Assembly: GCA_028821265.1 (NCBI GenBank) | Contig: JAPPGU010000036.1 | Location: 100,113-164,112, forward strand | DNA length: 64,000 nt | Direction: 5' to 3' | From: a bacterium | GTDB taxonomy: Bacteria; Actinomycetota; Acidimicrobiia; Spongiisociales; Spongiisociaceae | In this document: positions 45,419 to 54,163 of the stretch, piece by piece | How positions within the stretch are numbered: the first letter of the stretch is position 1 | Layout of the letters: the number at the start of each line of letters is the position of its first letter | Position numbers and translations under genes: made by a program | Notes under the pieces: model-generated | Told to the model about the DNA's origin: nothing | The model's input: the letters and a program-made list of their open reading frames with translations, nothing else | Databases searched by the model: none

Positions 45419-46453
45419 GTTCGTTTCCGTTCCGAGGAGCGAAAACTGCGCCGATCCGGGCGCCGGTCGGCCCATGTGCTCGTATGTGAGCGCCGTGGCC
45501 ATCCGTCCGCGGGGGGTGCGCGCCACCAGTCCTCTCTGGACGAGGAACGGCTCGTAGGCCGACTCGACGGTCTCCGGCTCCTCCCCCACCGCGATCGCCA
45601 GAGTGGTGAGCCCGACGGGACCGCCGCCGAACTTGGACACGATGGCGTCGAGGATCAGGCGGTCCACCTTGTCCAAACCCAGGTCATCCACCTCCCAGAG
45701 CGCCATTCCGGCCGCGGCGACAGCTTCGTCGACGCGCCCGTCCGCCCGCGCCACCGCGTACTCGCTCATCCTGGTCAGCAGGCGGTTGGCAATGCGCGGC
45801 GTGCCCCGGCTCCGGACCGCCACGTAGCCGGCGGCATGGTCGGTCACCGGGACGCCGATGATGGTCGCCGACCTAGTCACGATCCGCTTCAGTTCATCGT
45901 CCTCGTAGTAGTCGAGCCGGTCCACCATGCCGAAACGATCCCGCAGGGGGGCGGTCACCGTTCCGATCCTGGTGGTGGCGCCGACCAGGGTGAACCGGGG
46001 CAGGCTCAGGCGGAGCGATTGGGCGGTCGGGCCCTTGCCGACCACGATGTCGAGGGCGAAGTCCTCCATCGCCGAGTACAGGACCTCCTCTATGACCCGC
46101 TGCAGGCGGTGGATCTCGTCGATGAACAGCACGTCCCCGTACTCCAGCCCCGACAGGATGGCGGCCAGGTCTCCGGGGCGTTCCACCGCCGGGCCCGAGG
46201 TCGAGCGGAGCTGCGCCCCCATCTCGGCGGCGATGATGCGGGCCAGGGTGGTCTTGCCCAGGCCGGGCGGACCCGAGAGCAGCAGGTGATCGAGGGGGCG
46301 GCCCAGCTTGATCGAGGCGTCCATGGAGACGGAGAGGCGCTGCTTGATCTTCCGCTGCCCCACGAACTCGTCCAGCGTCTTGGGACGGAGCAGCACCTCG
46401 CCGGCGTGGTCCTCCTCGGTGGGGTGGGTGGCCAGGAGGCCGTCCTCACGCAC
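45413..46453 (-). CDS. ruvB: Holliday junction branch-migration ATPase RuvB
   Basis: 346 aa from a GTG that overlaps ruvA by eight bases. Walker A is GPPGLGKTTLARI and Walker B LFIDEIHRL. LRPKTLDEFVGQ is the family start; the arginine-finger region reads DRFGMVDRLDYY. Branch migration needs RuvA, which lies upstream in the same operon. The stop falls in a heptamer array. Confidence 0.96.
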   Translation of the reverse strand: MREDGLLATHPTEEDHAGEVLLRPKTLDEFVGQRKIKQRLSVSMDASIKLGRPLDHLLLSGPPGLGKTTLARIIAAEMGAQLRSTSGPAVERPGDLAAILSGLEYGDVLFIDEIHRLQRVIEEVLYSAMEDFALDIVVGKGPTAQSLRLSLPRFTLVGATTRIGTVTAPLRDRFGMVDRLDYYEDDELKRIVTRSATIIGVPVTDHAAGYVAVRSRGTPRIANRLLTRMSEYAVARADGRVDEAVAAAGMALWEVDDLGLDKVDRLILDAIVSKFGGGPVGLTTLAIAVGEEPETVESAYEPFLVQRGLVARTPRGRMATALTYEHMGRPAPGSAQFSLLGTETNH

Positions 46454-47033
46454 CGGAGAGGCCCCTGTTCCGGCCCATCACCTTGAGCGCGCTCCTGACC
46501 ATCTCCTCCACCGGTCCGTCGAGCGAAATCTCCTCCAGGGCCGCACGAACCTCGACCGGCAGGTAGCCCAGGGACTCGAGGGCCTCCCTGACCCTCGCCA
46601 CCTCCGAGGTAGATGCCATGCCCACCACCATGGAGCCCAGCTTGGGCCGGAGGTCGAGGATCAGCTTCTCGGCCTTGCGCTTACCGATCCCGGGGGCCGC
46701 CACCAGCGCCGCGACATCATCCGTGGCTACGGCCTGGCGGAGATCGGCCGGGCGCATTGTCGCCAGGATGGCCATGGCCAGGGCCGGCCCCACGCCGCTG
46801 GCGCCCAGGAGGATCCTGAACATGTCGCGGCTGGCCTGCCCGTCGAAGCCGTAGAGAGCCATGTTGTCCTCCCGCACCGCCAGGTGGGTATGCAGCACCA
46901 CCTCCTCGCCCAGGCCGGGCAGAGACGTCAGATCCCGAGGCGTCACGTTCACCTCGTAACCGACGCCGCCGGCCTCGATCACGACACCCGACTCGCCCTT
47001 GGCGACCAGCATGCCCCGGAGCCGGCCGATCAT
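46446..47033 (-). CDS. ruvA: Holliday junction DNA-binding protein RuvA
   Basis: 195 aa. The OB domain opens MIGRLRGMLVAK; helix-hairpin-helix motifs occur near SGVGPALAMAIL and APGIGKRKAEKL. The C-terminal domain III (LESLGYLPVEVRAAL) binds RuvB. It is coupled to ruvC by ATGA. Confidence 0.95.
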   Translation of the reverse strand: MIGRLRGMLVAKGESGVVIEAGGVGYEVNVTPRDLTSLPGLGEEVVLHTHLAVREDNMALYGFDGQASRDMFRILLGASGVGPALAMAILATMRPADLRQAVATDDVAALVAAPGIGKRKAEKLILDLRPKLGSMVVGMASTSEVARVREALESLGYLPVEVRAALEEISLDGPVEEMVRSALKVMGRNRGLSGA

Positions 47034-47545
47034 CCGGCAGCCCTCCGAGCCGCCGCCTCGACGCGGCCCAGCCGGTTGCCCGTGCTCTGCATGTGGCAGA
47101 GGGCGATGGCCAGGGCATCGGCGGCGTCGGCCGGTCGGGGCGCCTCCCGCATGCCGAGACGCCGCGCCACCATCTGCTGGACCTGCGCCTTGGAAGCCCG
47201 GCCGTCGCCGGTGACGATCGCCTTGACAGCCGAAGGGGAGTACTCGAACACCTCGAGCCCTGCCCGTGCCGCCGCCAGCATTATCACCCCCGAAGCCTGG
47301 CTCACCTGGGTGGCGGTGAGACGGTTCCGGTTGACGAAGACCCGCTCGATGGCCATCACGTCCGGTCGGACTTCCTCGATCAACTCCCCGATGTCCTGGT
47401 AGAGGACGTCCAGCCGGGTGGCGGTGGGCAAGCCGGCCTCCGTCCTGATCACGCCGACGGCCCTGACCTCCGGCGAGCCGCTGCCGCGGCGGACCACGCC
47501 GAACCCGGTGGTCGTGAGCCCGGGATCGATACCGATCACGAGCAC
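47030..47545 (-). CDS. ruvC: Holliday junction resolvase RuvC
   Basis: 171 aa from a GTG. The acidic active site is formed by Asp7 (GIDPG), the Glu in AIERVF, and the DAADALAIAL acids near the end. It cleaves the junction processed by RuvAB. It is the first gene of the ruvCAB operon; a LexA-type box sits 29 bases upstream of its start. Confidence 0.96.
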   Translation of the reverse strand: MLVIGIDPGLTTTGFGVVRRGSGSPEVRAVGVIRTEAGLPTATRLDVLYQDIGELIEEVRPDVMAIERVFVNRNRLTATQVSQASGVIMLAAARAGLEVFEYSPSAVKAIVTGDGRASKAQVQQMVARRLGMREAPRPADAADALAIALCHMQSTGNRLGRVEAAARRAAG

Positions 47546-47573
47546 GGCGGTTCCACGGCCGGTACCTGTAATA

Positions 47574-47587
47574 CGAACATATGTTCT
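47574..47587 (-). promoter_or_regulatory. LexA-type SOS box upstream of ruvCAB
   Basis: CGAACATATGTTCT contains the perfect 12 bp palindrome GAACATATGTTC (47575-47586). It agrees at 13 of 14 positions with CGAACRNRYGTTYC, the Gram-positive/actinobacterial LexA consensus as I remember it. It lies 29 bases upstream of the ruvC GTG, consistent with SOS control of ruvCAB. Confidence 0.82.
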
Positions 47588-47634
47588 AGCTTAGCCCGCC
47601 GCAGGCACAGTTCCGGCTCTTTCCGGTCGGCGAG

Positions 47635-47740
47635 TGGTCCGTCTGCAGCGGTGTTCCTCGCAGGGTTCGCTGGCGAAAGCGCACCCGCGCCGGTACGTTG
47701 AGGATGCGGAACGCGGCGGGGGCCGCCGGTGGCACATGCG
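47635..47740. repeat. Family 2 element, copy 3 (inverted, degenerate)
   Basis: The reverse complement of the family 2 body. It starts GTGGTCCGTCTG, runs through GCAGCGGTGTTCCTCGC and ACGTTGAGGATGCGGAACG, and then fades. About 30 bases present in copies 1 and 2 just inside this end are missing. The internal stem is kept as GTACC/GGTGC (with one wobble pair). The right end is not clear. Confidence 0.7.
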
Positions 47741-48086
47741 GCGCGGCGATCCGATGCCTCGACTACGAGCCGTGGGCGACCCCCGGGCAACCGGCGGAAT
47801 CAGGCGCACCGCCCCGTGGTACGGTGGCGGGAGGATCGAGGAGGTATCCGGTGCAAGACCCTGGGTGAAGCACTATCCTATCGTTCGGGTGCCCCGGGGC
47901 CGCAGTCATCGGCGTCCCTCTGATCAAGAGGCGAAGTGACGTTGAGTCCTCCGTAGGCGACTCGAACCAATACCCTCAATCGCGTACCAATGGCAAACAG
48001 TCGATAGAGTGGAGAATTCCGGCAACTGATGCGTTCCGATACCTGCTAGGAAGCGTCGACACCAAACGATCCAGGAAAGGGTAACC
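47741..48086. other. Intergenic region without recognised gene
   Basis: Together with the degenerate repeat this makes about 540 bases between ruvC and the STAS gene. I find no convincing reading frame, tRNA or terminator. AGGAAAGGG just before 48087 is the ribosome-binding site of the STAS gene; the promoter of the signalling cluster should lie here but no clear box is visible. Confidence 0.5.
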
Positions 48087-48422
48087 ATGGAAATCAACAC
48101 CGAACGGACCGACGGGGTGCTCGTGATCAATGCCGAGGGCCGCATTGACGGATCGAACTCCGCCCAGTTCCTGGAGTCCATTCAGGCGGTGGTCAGCGAC
48201 GACGACAACGGGGTCGTTCTTGATTTCGGCGGCATCAACTACATCAGCAGTGCCGGCCTGCGGGTAATCCTGCTACTCGCCAAGGAGCTCCGTCAGAAGC
48301 AGACCGGGTTCGGGGTGTGCTCGCTCTCCAGTTCCGTCAAGGAGATCTTCACCATAAGCGGGTTCGACCAGATCATCGCCATCTTCGACTCCGGGGCCGA
48401 TGCTGTCAGTTCGCTCAAGTAG
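48087..48422 (+). CDS. STAS-domain anti-sigma factor antagonist
   Basis: 111 aa, a single STAS domain as in RsbV/SpoIIAA. The phosphorylatable serine is in NYISSAGLRV (Ser54/Ser55). In partner switching the unphosphorylated form binds the anti-sigma kinase and frees the sigma factor. AGGAAAGGG gives strong translation initiation. Its likely kinase (49825) and phosphatase (48608) follow. The TAG stop is the first three bases of family 1 copy 4. Confidence 0.92.
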   Translation: MEINTERTDGVLVINAEGRIDGSNSAQFLESIQAVVSDDDNGVVLDFGGINYISSAGLRVILLLAKELRQKQTGFGVCSLSSSVKEIFTISGFDQIIAIFDSGADAVSSLK

Positions 48423-48523
48423 GAGCATGCCGAAAAAGACGGGGATGGGTTGGTCCGCCACGCCTCGACCCGGGTTTCCATTACCACCATGGAGCCAACG
48501 GGACATTTTTCGGCACGCTCCTA
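48420..48523. repeat. Family 1 hairpin repeat, copy 4
   Basis: 104 bp, in the same orientation as copy 3. The left arm is TAGGAGCATGCCGAAAAAGA; the reverse complement of the right arm is TAGGAGCGTGCCGAAAAATG. Both arms carry CCG where copies 1-3 carry CTG, and C where copies 2-3 have G: paired changes that keep the stem. Its first TAG is the stop codon of the STAS gene. Confidence 0.9.
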
Positions 48524-48607
48524 GGAAACGGGCGAACCCCGTTTCGGTGACCGTAATACCCGGCTATCCGACCCTCCCCGGATAGCGAGCATCATCGAGG
48601 TCGAGTC

Positions 48608-49822
48608 ATGGCATCGGAAAAGCGATCCCGCCGGTCCGGCGATACAGGCCCGGAGCCGAGCCACACCTACCCGTACAAGATACTGGTCGTCGACGATGAG
48701 CCGGACCTGCAACCCCTCATCCTCCAGCGGATGCGCCGTCCGATCCGCTCCGGCAAGTACACGTTCGAATTCGCGCAGAACGGCATCGAGGCCCTCGAGA
48801 AACTGAACGCGCAACCCGACATCGACATGGTGGTGTCGGACATCAACATGCCCCAGATGGACGGCCTGACGTTGCTGGAACAGATACCGAGCGTCAATCC
48901 GAACATTCGTTCCGTGATCATCTCCGCCTACGGCGACATGCAGAACATCCGCACCGCCATGAACCGCGGCGCCTTCGACTTCGTTACCAAGCCCCTCGAC
49001 TTCAAGGACCTGCGCCACACCATTGCGAGAACCCTCCGCAACCTGGTGGAGTGGCGGGAGGCTCTGGCTTCCCGCGACCAGCTGGTCGTGCTCCAGAACG
49101 AACTGGACGTGGCCAGCAAGATCCAGCAGTCCATCCTGCCGACCGAGTTCCCGCAGCACGAAAGGTACGGGATTCACGCCAGCATGGAACCCGCCCGCAA
49201 CGTCGGCGGAGACTTCTACGACATCCTCATGCTGGAGCGAGACCACATCGGACTCGCCATCGCCGACGTGTCCGACAAGGGCGTGCCCGCGTCGCTCTTC
49301 ATGATGTCGAGTCGGACCCTCCTCAAGGGAACTGCTATCGGGTTGCCACAGCCCGGAATGGTCCTGTCCGATGTCAACGACCTCCTGACCGAGGAGAACG
49401 AGACGGCCATGTTCGTGACGGTCTTCTACGCGGTGTACTCACCGATGACCGGCGAAGTGATCTACGCGAACGGCGGCCACAACCCTCCCCTGCTCATCCA
49501 CGCCGATGGGAGCTCGGAGTTCGTTCCTCGGGTCGGGGGGATAGCCCTGGGGATCGTCCAAGGGGTGCCCTTCTCGCAGGGATCCATCACCCTACAACCC
49601 GGCGACACGCTCCTGCTGTACACCGACGGCGTCACCGAGGCCATGAATGCCGAGAACGAAGAGTTCGGCGTGGAGCGCCTGCAGGCGATCTTCCAGGACG
49701 ACCCGCCCACGTCTGCTCAGCACACCAACGAGGCCGTCTTCGGAGCCGTGCACTCCTTCGCCGGCGGCACGCCCCAATCGGACGACATAACCTGTCTGAC
49801 CATCTCCAGGATTTCGGGGTAG
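48608..49822 (+). CDS. Response regulator fused to a PP2C (RsbU/SpoIIE-type) phosphatase
   Basis: 404 aa. A receiver domain (about residues 23-140) has the acidic pair DD at 29-30, phospho-acceptor Asp78 in VVSDINMP and Lys128 in FVTKPL. A short coiled linker leads to a PP2C domain from about residue 185 (GGDFYDI, then IADVSDKGVPAS, then YANGGHNPPLL and LYTDGVTEAMN), with metal-binding aspartates. It should dephosphorylate the STAS protein when the receiver is phosphorylated, probably by the kinase at 51533. It ends two bases before the anti-sigma gene. Confidence 0.94.
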   Translation: MASEKRSRRSGDTGPEPSHTYPYKILVVDDEPDLQPLILQRMRRPIRSGKYTFEFAQNGIEALEKLNAQPDIDMVVSDINMPQMDGLTLLEQIPSVNPNIRSVIISAYGDMQNIRTAMNRGAFDFVTKPLDFKDLRHTIARTLRNLVEWREALASRDQLVVLQNELDVASKIQQSILPTEFPQHERYGIHASMEPARNVGGDFYDILMLERDHIGLAIADVSDKGVPASLFMMSSRTLLKGTAIGLPQPGMVLSDVNDLLTEENETAMFVTVFYAVYSPMTGEVIYANGGHNPPLLIHADGSSEFVPRVGGIALGIVQGVPFSQGSITLQPGDTLLLYTDGVTEAMNAENEEFGVERLQAIFQDDPPTSAQHTNEAVFGAVHSFAGGTPQSDDITCLTISRISG

Positions 49823-49824
49823 CG

Positions 49825-50262
49825 ATGACTTCGCGCTCACTGGTCCTGGACTTCGAGCAGGGCGAGCAGCAGACCAACGCCGAGATGCTCGAGGGAATCT
49901 CCACTCAGATCGACGAGATGGCGGAGGCGGACGACTGGTCGCCCAAGCTGCTGTACCTGATCCAGCTATGCCTAGAGGAATTGGCGCTCAACGCCATGAC
50001 CTACGGTCGGCAGAAGGGTCTGTCCGAGTTCCAGGTGTCGATCACTCCCGGCGTAGAGGAGGTCGTGCTCGAGCTGCACGACAACGGCGCGGCCTTCGAC
50101 CCGACCAGGGACGCGCCGATTCCCGACCCCGATGCGCCCATGGAGGATCGACCGATAGGCGGTCTGGGAATCTTTCTCATCCGGGAGATGGTGGACGACC
50201 TTGCTTATCGAAGGGAAGAGGGTTGGAATCATCTGACCATCACGATAAGGCGCGCCCAATAG
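49825..50262 (+). CDS. RsbW-type anti-sigma factor/serine kinase (HATPase)
   Basis: 145 aa from the ATG at 49825, which fits the family; longer frames run back into the previous gene. The N box is ELALNAMTYG, G1 DNGAAFDP and G2 GGLGIFLI. Such kinases phosphorylate the STAS partner and hold a sigma factor. No sigma gene lies in the window, so the target is elsewhere. It sits between the phosphatase and the binding protein on one transcript. Confidence 0.92.
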   Translation: MTSRSLVLDFEQGEQQTNAEMLEGISTQIDEMAEADDWSPKLLYLIQLCLEELALNAMTYGRQKGLSEFQVSITPGVEEVVLELHDNGAAFDPTRDAPIPDPDAPMEDRPIGGLGIFLIREMVDDLAYRREEGWNHLTITIRRAQ

Positions 50263-50276
50263 GGGGTTCTGGCCGG

Positions 50277-51530
50277 ATGGGGGTCGGGAGCCGCTGGCCA
50301 CGGACTCTTCGGGCCATCGGTTGCGGCACTCTCGTCCTCGCACTGGCCGCTTGCGGGTCGACTCCCGGCGAGGGCCCGGGCAACACCGAGCCCACCACTA
50401 CCTCCTCCGCCACCACGGTCCCTCAGAGCCAGGCCGCTCCCGGTGTGGACGACCAGCGGGTCCTGTTCGGTCAGTCGGCGGCCCTCAGCGGCCCGGCCCA
50501 GGAACTCGGACTGGAGATGAGGCTCGGGATCAACGCCGCCTTCCACGAGGTGAACTCGAACGGAGGCGTGGCCGGTCGCCGCCTCGAACTGATCTCCCTC
50601 GACGACACCTACGAACCGGAACTGGCCATCGCCAACACCCTCCAGCTCATCGAGGAAGAGCAGGTGTTCGCCTTGATCGGCGAGGTGGGAACGCCGACGT
50701 CCCGCTCGGCCACGCCGGTGGCCGCGGAAGCGGGAATCCCATTCGTGGCGCCCTTCACCGGCGCCGCTTTCCTCCGGTCCGAGAGTTGGACCAACATCGT
50801 CAACCTCAGGGCGTCGTACGCCCAGGAGACGGAGGAGATGGTGGCCCGGCTCACCCAGGACCTGGAGATCGAACGCATCGCCATCATGTATCAGGACGAC
50901 TCGTTCGGCCGGACCGGATTGCAAGGTGCCCAGGCAGCGCTCGAACGCCGCGACATGCAGCCCGTTTCGGTGGGGATCTACCCCCGTAACACCACGGCCA
51001 TCAAGACCGGCCTCATCGACCTCACCCTGGGCAACCCCGAGGCGGTCATCGTCGTGGGGGCGTACAAGCCCGTGGCGGCCCTGATCGCCTGGTCCAGACA
51101 CATCGGCTTCGATCCCATATTCATCACCATCTCCTTCGTGGGAAGCAACGCCCTGGCGAGGGAGCTCGGTCCGGACGGCCGGGGCGTGTTCGTCACCCAG
51201 GTGGTGCCGTTCCCCACGGATAGGTCCATACCGGTCGTGGCCTCCTACATGGAGGCCCTGGCGGCCTACGCCCCTGATGCGTCGCCCAGCTTCGTGTCCC
51301 TGGAGGGCTACCTGTCGGGGCGGCTCGCCATCTTCGGCCTGGAGACATGCGGACCCGAGCCGACCCGCGCCTGCTTCCTGGACGGCCTTCTGGCCGGCGG
51401 CATCATGGACATCGACGGGTTCCCCCTCACGTTCGGCCCGGGTGACAACCAGGGCTCGGACCGGGTCTTCCTCACCTTCATCAACAGCGAGGGCGAGTAC
51501 GAACCGGCCGAAGAGATCAAGAGGATGTAG
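50277..51530 (+). CDS. Solute-binding lipoprotein, branched-chain amino acid type
   Basis: 417 aa from ATG 50277 with GGGGG upstream. The signal peptide ends LALAAC, a lipobox. A Thr/Ser linker leads to a periplasmic-binding fold (Peripla_BP_6): FGQSAALSGPAQELG, FALIGEVGTPTSRSA and IAIMYQDDSFGR. No ABC permease accompanies it. Lying just before a two-helix histidine kinase, it probably acts as a sensory binding protein for that kinase rather than as part of an importer. Confidence 0.9.
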   Translation: MGVGSRWPRTLRAIGCGTLVLALAACGSTPGEGPGNTEPTTTSSATTVPQSQAAPGVDDQRVLFGQSAALSGPAQELGLEMRLGINAAFHEVNSNGGVAGRRLELISLDDTYEPELAIANTLQLIEEEQVFALIGEVGTPTSRSATPVAAEAGIPFVAPFTGAAFLRSESWTNIVNLRASYAQETEEMVARLTQDLEIERIAIMYQDDSFGRTGLQGAQAALERRDMQPVSVGIYPRNTTAIKTGLIDLTLGNPEAVIVVGAYKPVAALIAWSRHIGFDPIFITISFVGSNALARELGPDGRGVFVTQVVPFPTDRSIPVVASYMEALAAYAPDASPSFVSLEGYLSGRLAIFGLETCGPEPTRACFLDGLLAGGIMDIDGFPLTFGPGDNQGSDRVFLTFINSEGEYEPAEEIKRM

Positions 51531-51532
51531 CG

Positions 51533-53755
51533 GTGGCGAGCTGGCTAGGTCGTCTTTGGGCGCTCCGCACCCTCATATCCACCCAGATGTACATCGGGAT
51601 CGGATCCGTCGTCGCTCTGACCATCGCGGCCAGCTTCGTCGGTTGGGTCTCGTTCAACCGGGTCGGCGCCGCCCAGGCCAGGGTGGAGAGCGAGAGCCTG
51701 CCCGAGATGGAGGCGGCGTTCCGGATGGCTGAGTACAGCCGGACCCTCGCCGCGGCAGCTCCCAGGCTGGTAGCCGCCCAGCCGACCGAGGTCGACGCCA
51801 TATCCGAGGAGATCCGCCAGGCCCAGCAGGGCTTCGAGGATCAGATCCTCCTACTGCAAAGGCTGGCGAGAACCGAAGACCATATCCAGACCTACATCCC
51901 CAATGCGCAGGCGGTCTTCTTCCAGTTGCTGTTCAACATCGACCGGATCCAGGGACAGCTCTCCCAGCATCACGCTCTTGTCCAGCGGGCGGAGGAGTTG
52001 AGGCTGCTGATCATCGACCTGCGCTCCCAACTCGACGACATAATCGTCCCCGCCATCGACGATCAGCTGTTCTACCAGCTGACGGGGTTTCGAGATCTGG
52101 GCGAACCGCCGGCCAGCCGGACCCTCTACCTGTCGGAGACCGAGTTCAACCGGTACCGCCACCTTGCGGCGCTCAAGTCGGAGGCCACGCTGGCAACTCA
52201 ACTCCTGTCCAGCGGCCTGAGCGTCTCGGACGCGGCCTACATCGAACCCCTCCAGGAGAGCTTCGAATCCACCTCCGGTCGCCTGGCGATCAGCCTGGGC
52301 GCCATAGAGGGGACCGATCTCCATGCCTCGCTGACCCCGCCCTTCGATCAACTGCTCACCACGGCTACAGCCGAAGGGGACGGGTTCGACCTCCTGATCG
52401 AGAAGCTCAGGCTGGAGGAGAGCCAGGACGATCTGCTGCTCCATACGACCGAGTTGGCCGCAGAGTTGACCACGGAGGTCGATGGCCTCGTCACTTCCGC
52501 CAACCAGGCCGCCGATGCGGCCAACCAGGCATCCGACAACGCCATCAACACGGGTCGCGCCCTGCTGGTGACGATCAGCATCCTCGGCGTGCTGGCGGCC
52601 TTCGCCATCAGCTACGGCTTCGTGGGCCGGGTCCTGCTCCGCCGGATCCACATACTGTCGGCCCGCATGCGGCAGATGGCCGACGGGGACCTCGAAGCCG
52701 AGGTCAACATCAAGGGCCGCGACGAGGTGGCCGACATGGCCGCCGCCCTGGAGGTCTTCCGCCGCCACGCCCTCGAGGTCCAGCGCCTGAACCTGGTCGA
52801 GAAGATGGCCGCGGAGCTGGTCGAGAAGAACAGCCAATTGGAAGAGGTCCTCTCCGAGCTGGAGCGTGCCCAGGACCAGATCGTCATGCAGGAGAAGCTG
52901 GCGGCGCTGGGCGAGGTCACCGCCGGGGTGGCGCATGAGATCCGCAACCCGCTGAACTTCGTGAAGAACTTCTCCGAAGCGTCCGAAGAGCTGCTGGAAG
53001 AGCTCGAGGAGATCCTGGAGGAGGACGAACTGGACGAGGAAGAGATAGAGTTAATCGTCGAGGATCTGACCGACAACCTCGAGCGGATCCGCCGGCACAG
53101 CGAGCGCGCCAACCGGATCGTGCAGGACATGCTGATGATGGGCCGGGGCGGCGGCGAATGGCAGACCGTCGATCTGAACACGGTCTTCAACGAGCACGCC
53201 CAGCTGGCATACCACAGCGCCCGGGCGGTGGATCCCGACTTCCAGTTGACCATCGAGCGTGACTTCGATCCCGACGTAGGCGACATCGAGGCCATCCCGC
53301 AAGACTTGGGCCGGGTGTTCCTCAACATGGTCGGCAACTCCTGCCAGGCCACCGACTTCAAGCGGGTGTCGATCCAGGAAACACCTCGAGACGGCACGCC
53401 CTACATGCCCACCGTCTGGCTAAAGACCAAACGGGTCGGCGACCGGGCGCACGTCATTATTCGCGACAACGGGGACGGCATCCCTCCTGACGTGATCGAC
53501 AAGATCTTCAACCCCTTCTTCACCACCAAGCCCACCGACAAGGGAACCGGCCTGGGCCTGGCGCTCTCGAGCGACATCGTGCGGACACACGGCGGTGCCA
53601 TCTCGGTCGAATCGGAGGAGGGCGAGTACGCCCAGATGACGGTCGATCTACCGCTCAGGCGGCCCGATGGAGCGGCCGAAGCCGATCAGGCGTACGCCGA
53701 CCGGCTGGTCGACGAGGAGGATGATGATGACGACGACTACGACGAGGACGAGTAA
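51533..53755 (+). CDS. Sensor histidine kinase with large extracytoplasmic domain and acidic tail
   Basis: 740 aa from a GTG two bases after the binding-protein stop. Helix 1 is about residues 17-38 and helix 2 about 340-362, with a helical sensing domain between. HAMP, then a coiled coil and the HisKA motif with His468 ([11 protein letters not shown]). A Glu-rich insert (about 484-510) sits in the dimerisation region. The ATPase part has an N box with [15 protein letters not shown] and GTGLGLALS. The C-terminus is a run of Asp/Glu (about 725-740). It presumably phosphorylates the receiver encoded at 48608. Confidence 0.93.
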   Translation: MASWLGRLWALRTLISTQMYIGIGSVVALTIAASFVGWVSFNRVGAAQARVESESLPEMEAAFRMAEYSRTLAAAAPRLVAAQPTEVDAISEEIRQAQQGFEDQILLLQRLARTEDHIQTYIPNAQAVFFQLLFNIDRIQGQLSQHHALVQRAEELRLLIIDLRSQLDDIIVPAIDDQLFYQLTGFRDLGEPPASRTLYLSETEFNRYRHLAALKSEATLATQLLSSGLSVSDAAYIEPLQESFESTSGRLAISLGAIEGTDLHASLTPPFDQLLTTATAEGDGFDLLIEKLRLEESQDDLLLHTTELAAELTTEVDGLVTSANQAADAANQASDNAINTGRALLVTISILGVLAAFAISYGFVGRVLLRRIHILSARMRQMADGDLEAEVNIKGRDEVADMAAALEVFRRHALEVQRLNLVEKMAAELVEKNSQLEEVLSELERAQDQIVMQEKLAALGEVTAGVAHEIRNPLNFVKNFSEASEELLEELEEILEEDELDEEEIELIVEDLTDNLERIRRHSERANRIVQDMLMMGRGGGEWQTVDLNTVFNEHAQLAYHSARAVDPDFQLTIERDFDPDVGDIEAIPQDLGRVFLNMVGNSCQATDFKRVSIQETPRDGTPYMPTVWLKTKRVGDRAHVIIRDNGDGIPPDVIDKIFNPFFTTKPTDKGTGLGLALSSDIVRTHGGAISVESEEGEYAQMTVDLPLRRPDGAAEADQAYADRLVDEEDDDDDDYDEDE

Positions 53756-53767
53756 GGCAATCCCTCG

Positions 53768-54013
53768 TCAGTGATCCAGCGCGCGGAGCATGCCGAGGAA
53801 ACCGCCGCCGAAGACGCCGAACAGGACACCCGGGAGCAGGGAGGTAGCTATCGAGGTCTGCCAGCTCTGACCGGTCCCCAACCATACGGCAACGGTTATG
53901 AAGACGATCATCAGGGGTAGACCGACCAGGGAGCCCTTCATGATGGCCATACCGAAGGCCAGATCGCTACTCGCGTCATGCGATCCGTCGCCCTCTCGAA
54001 CCTGATCCGACAT
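53768..54013 (-). CDS. Small two-helix membrane protein, function unknown
   Basis: 81 aa. After about 25 polar residues come two hydrophobic helices, about residues 30-46 and 57-78 (the second Gly-rich, LLPGVLFGVFGGGFLGML). No family is recognised. It converges on the histidine kinase gene, with 12 bases between the stops, and stands alone. Codon usage is like its neighbours, so it is probably real. Confidence 0.6.
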   Translation of the reverse strand: MSDQVREGDGSHDASSDLAFGMAIMKGSLVGLPLMIVFITVAVWLGTGQSWQTSIATSLLPGVLFGVFGGGFLGMLRALDH

Positions 54014-54063
54014 CTACACCTCTCGAGCTGGAAACACCAGGTAACCCGTACGGCGCCGAGATC

Positions 54064-54082
54064 CTGCGGCACAATGCCGCAG
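54064..54082. other. Hairpin CTGCGGC-ACAAT-GCCGCAG
   Basis: A perfect 7 bp stem with a five-base loop in the gap between the MocR gene and the small membrane gene, both on the minus strand. It has no T run on either side, so it is not a clear terminator. It may protect the end of the MocR mRNA. Confidence 0.35.
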
Positions 54083-54163
54083 CCGGCCCGTAGTCTCGAC
54101 TCTAGTTCACCGCCACCGTCCAGCATCCGCTAGCAGGGCCCGCGGTTTTTCCGGCCTTCCACC

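Noticed and set aside
47821..47900. GGTATCCGGTGCAAGACC looked like part of a cobalamin riboswitch
   Set aside because: The remaining conserved segments, including the B12 box with GC-ACTG, are not present, and the downstream gene is a STAS protein.
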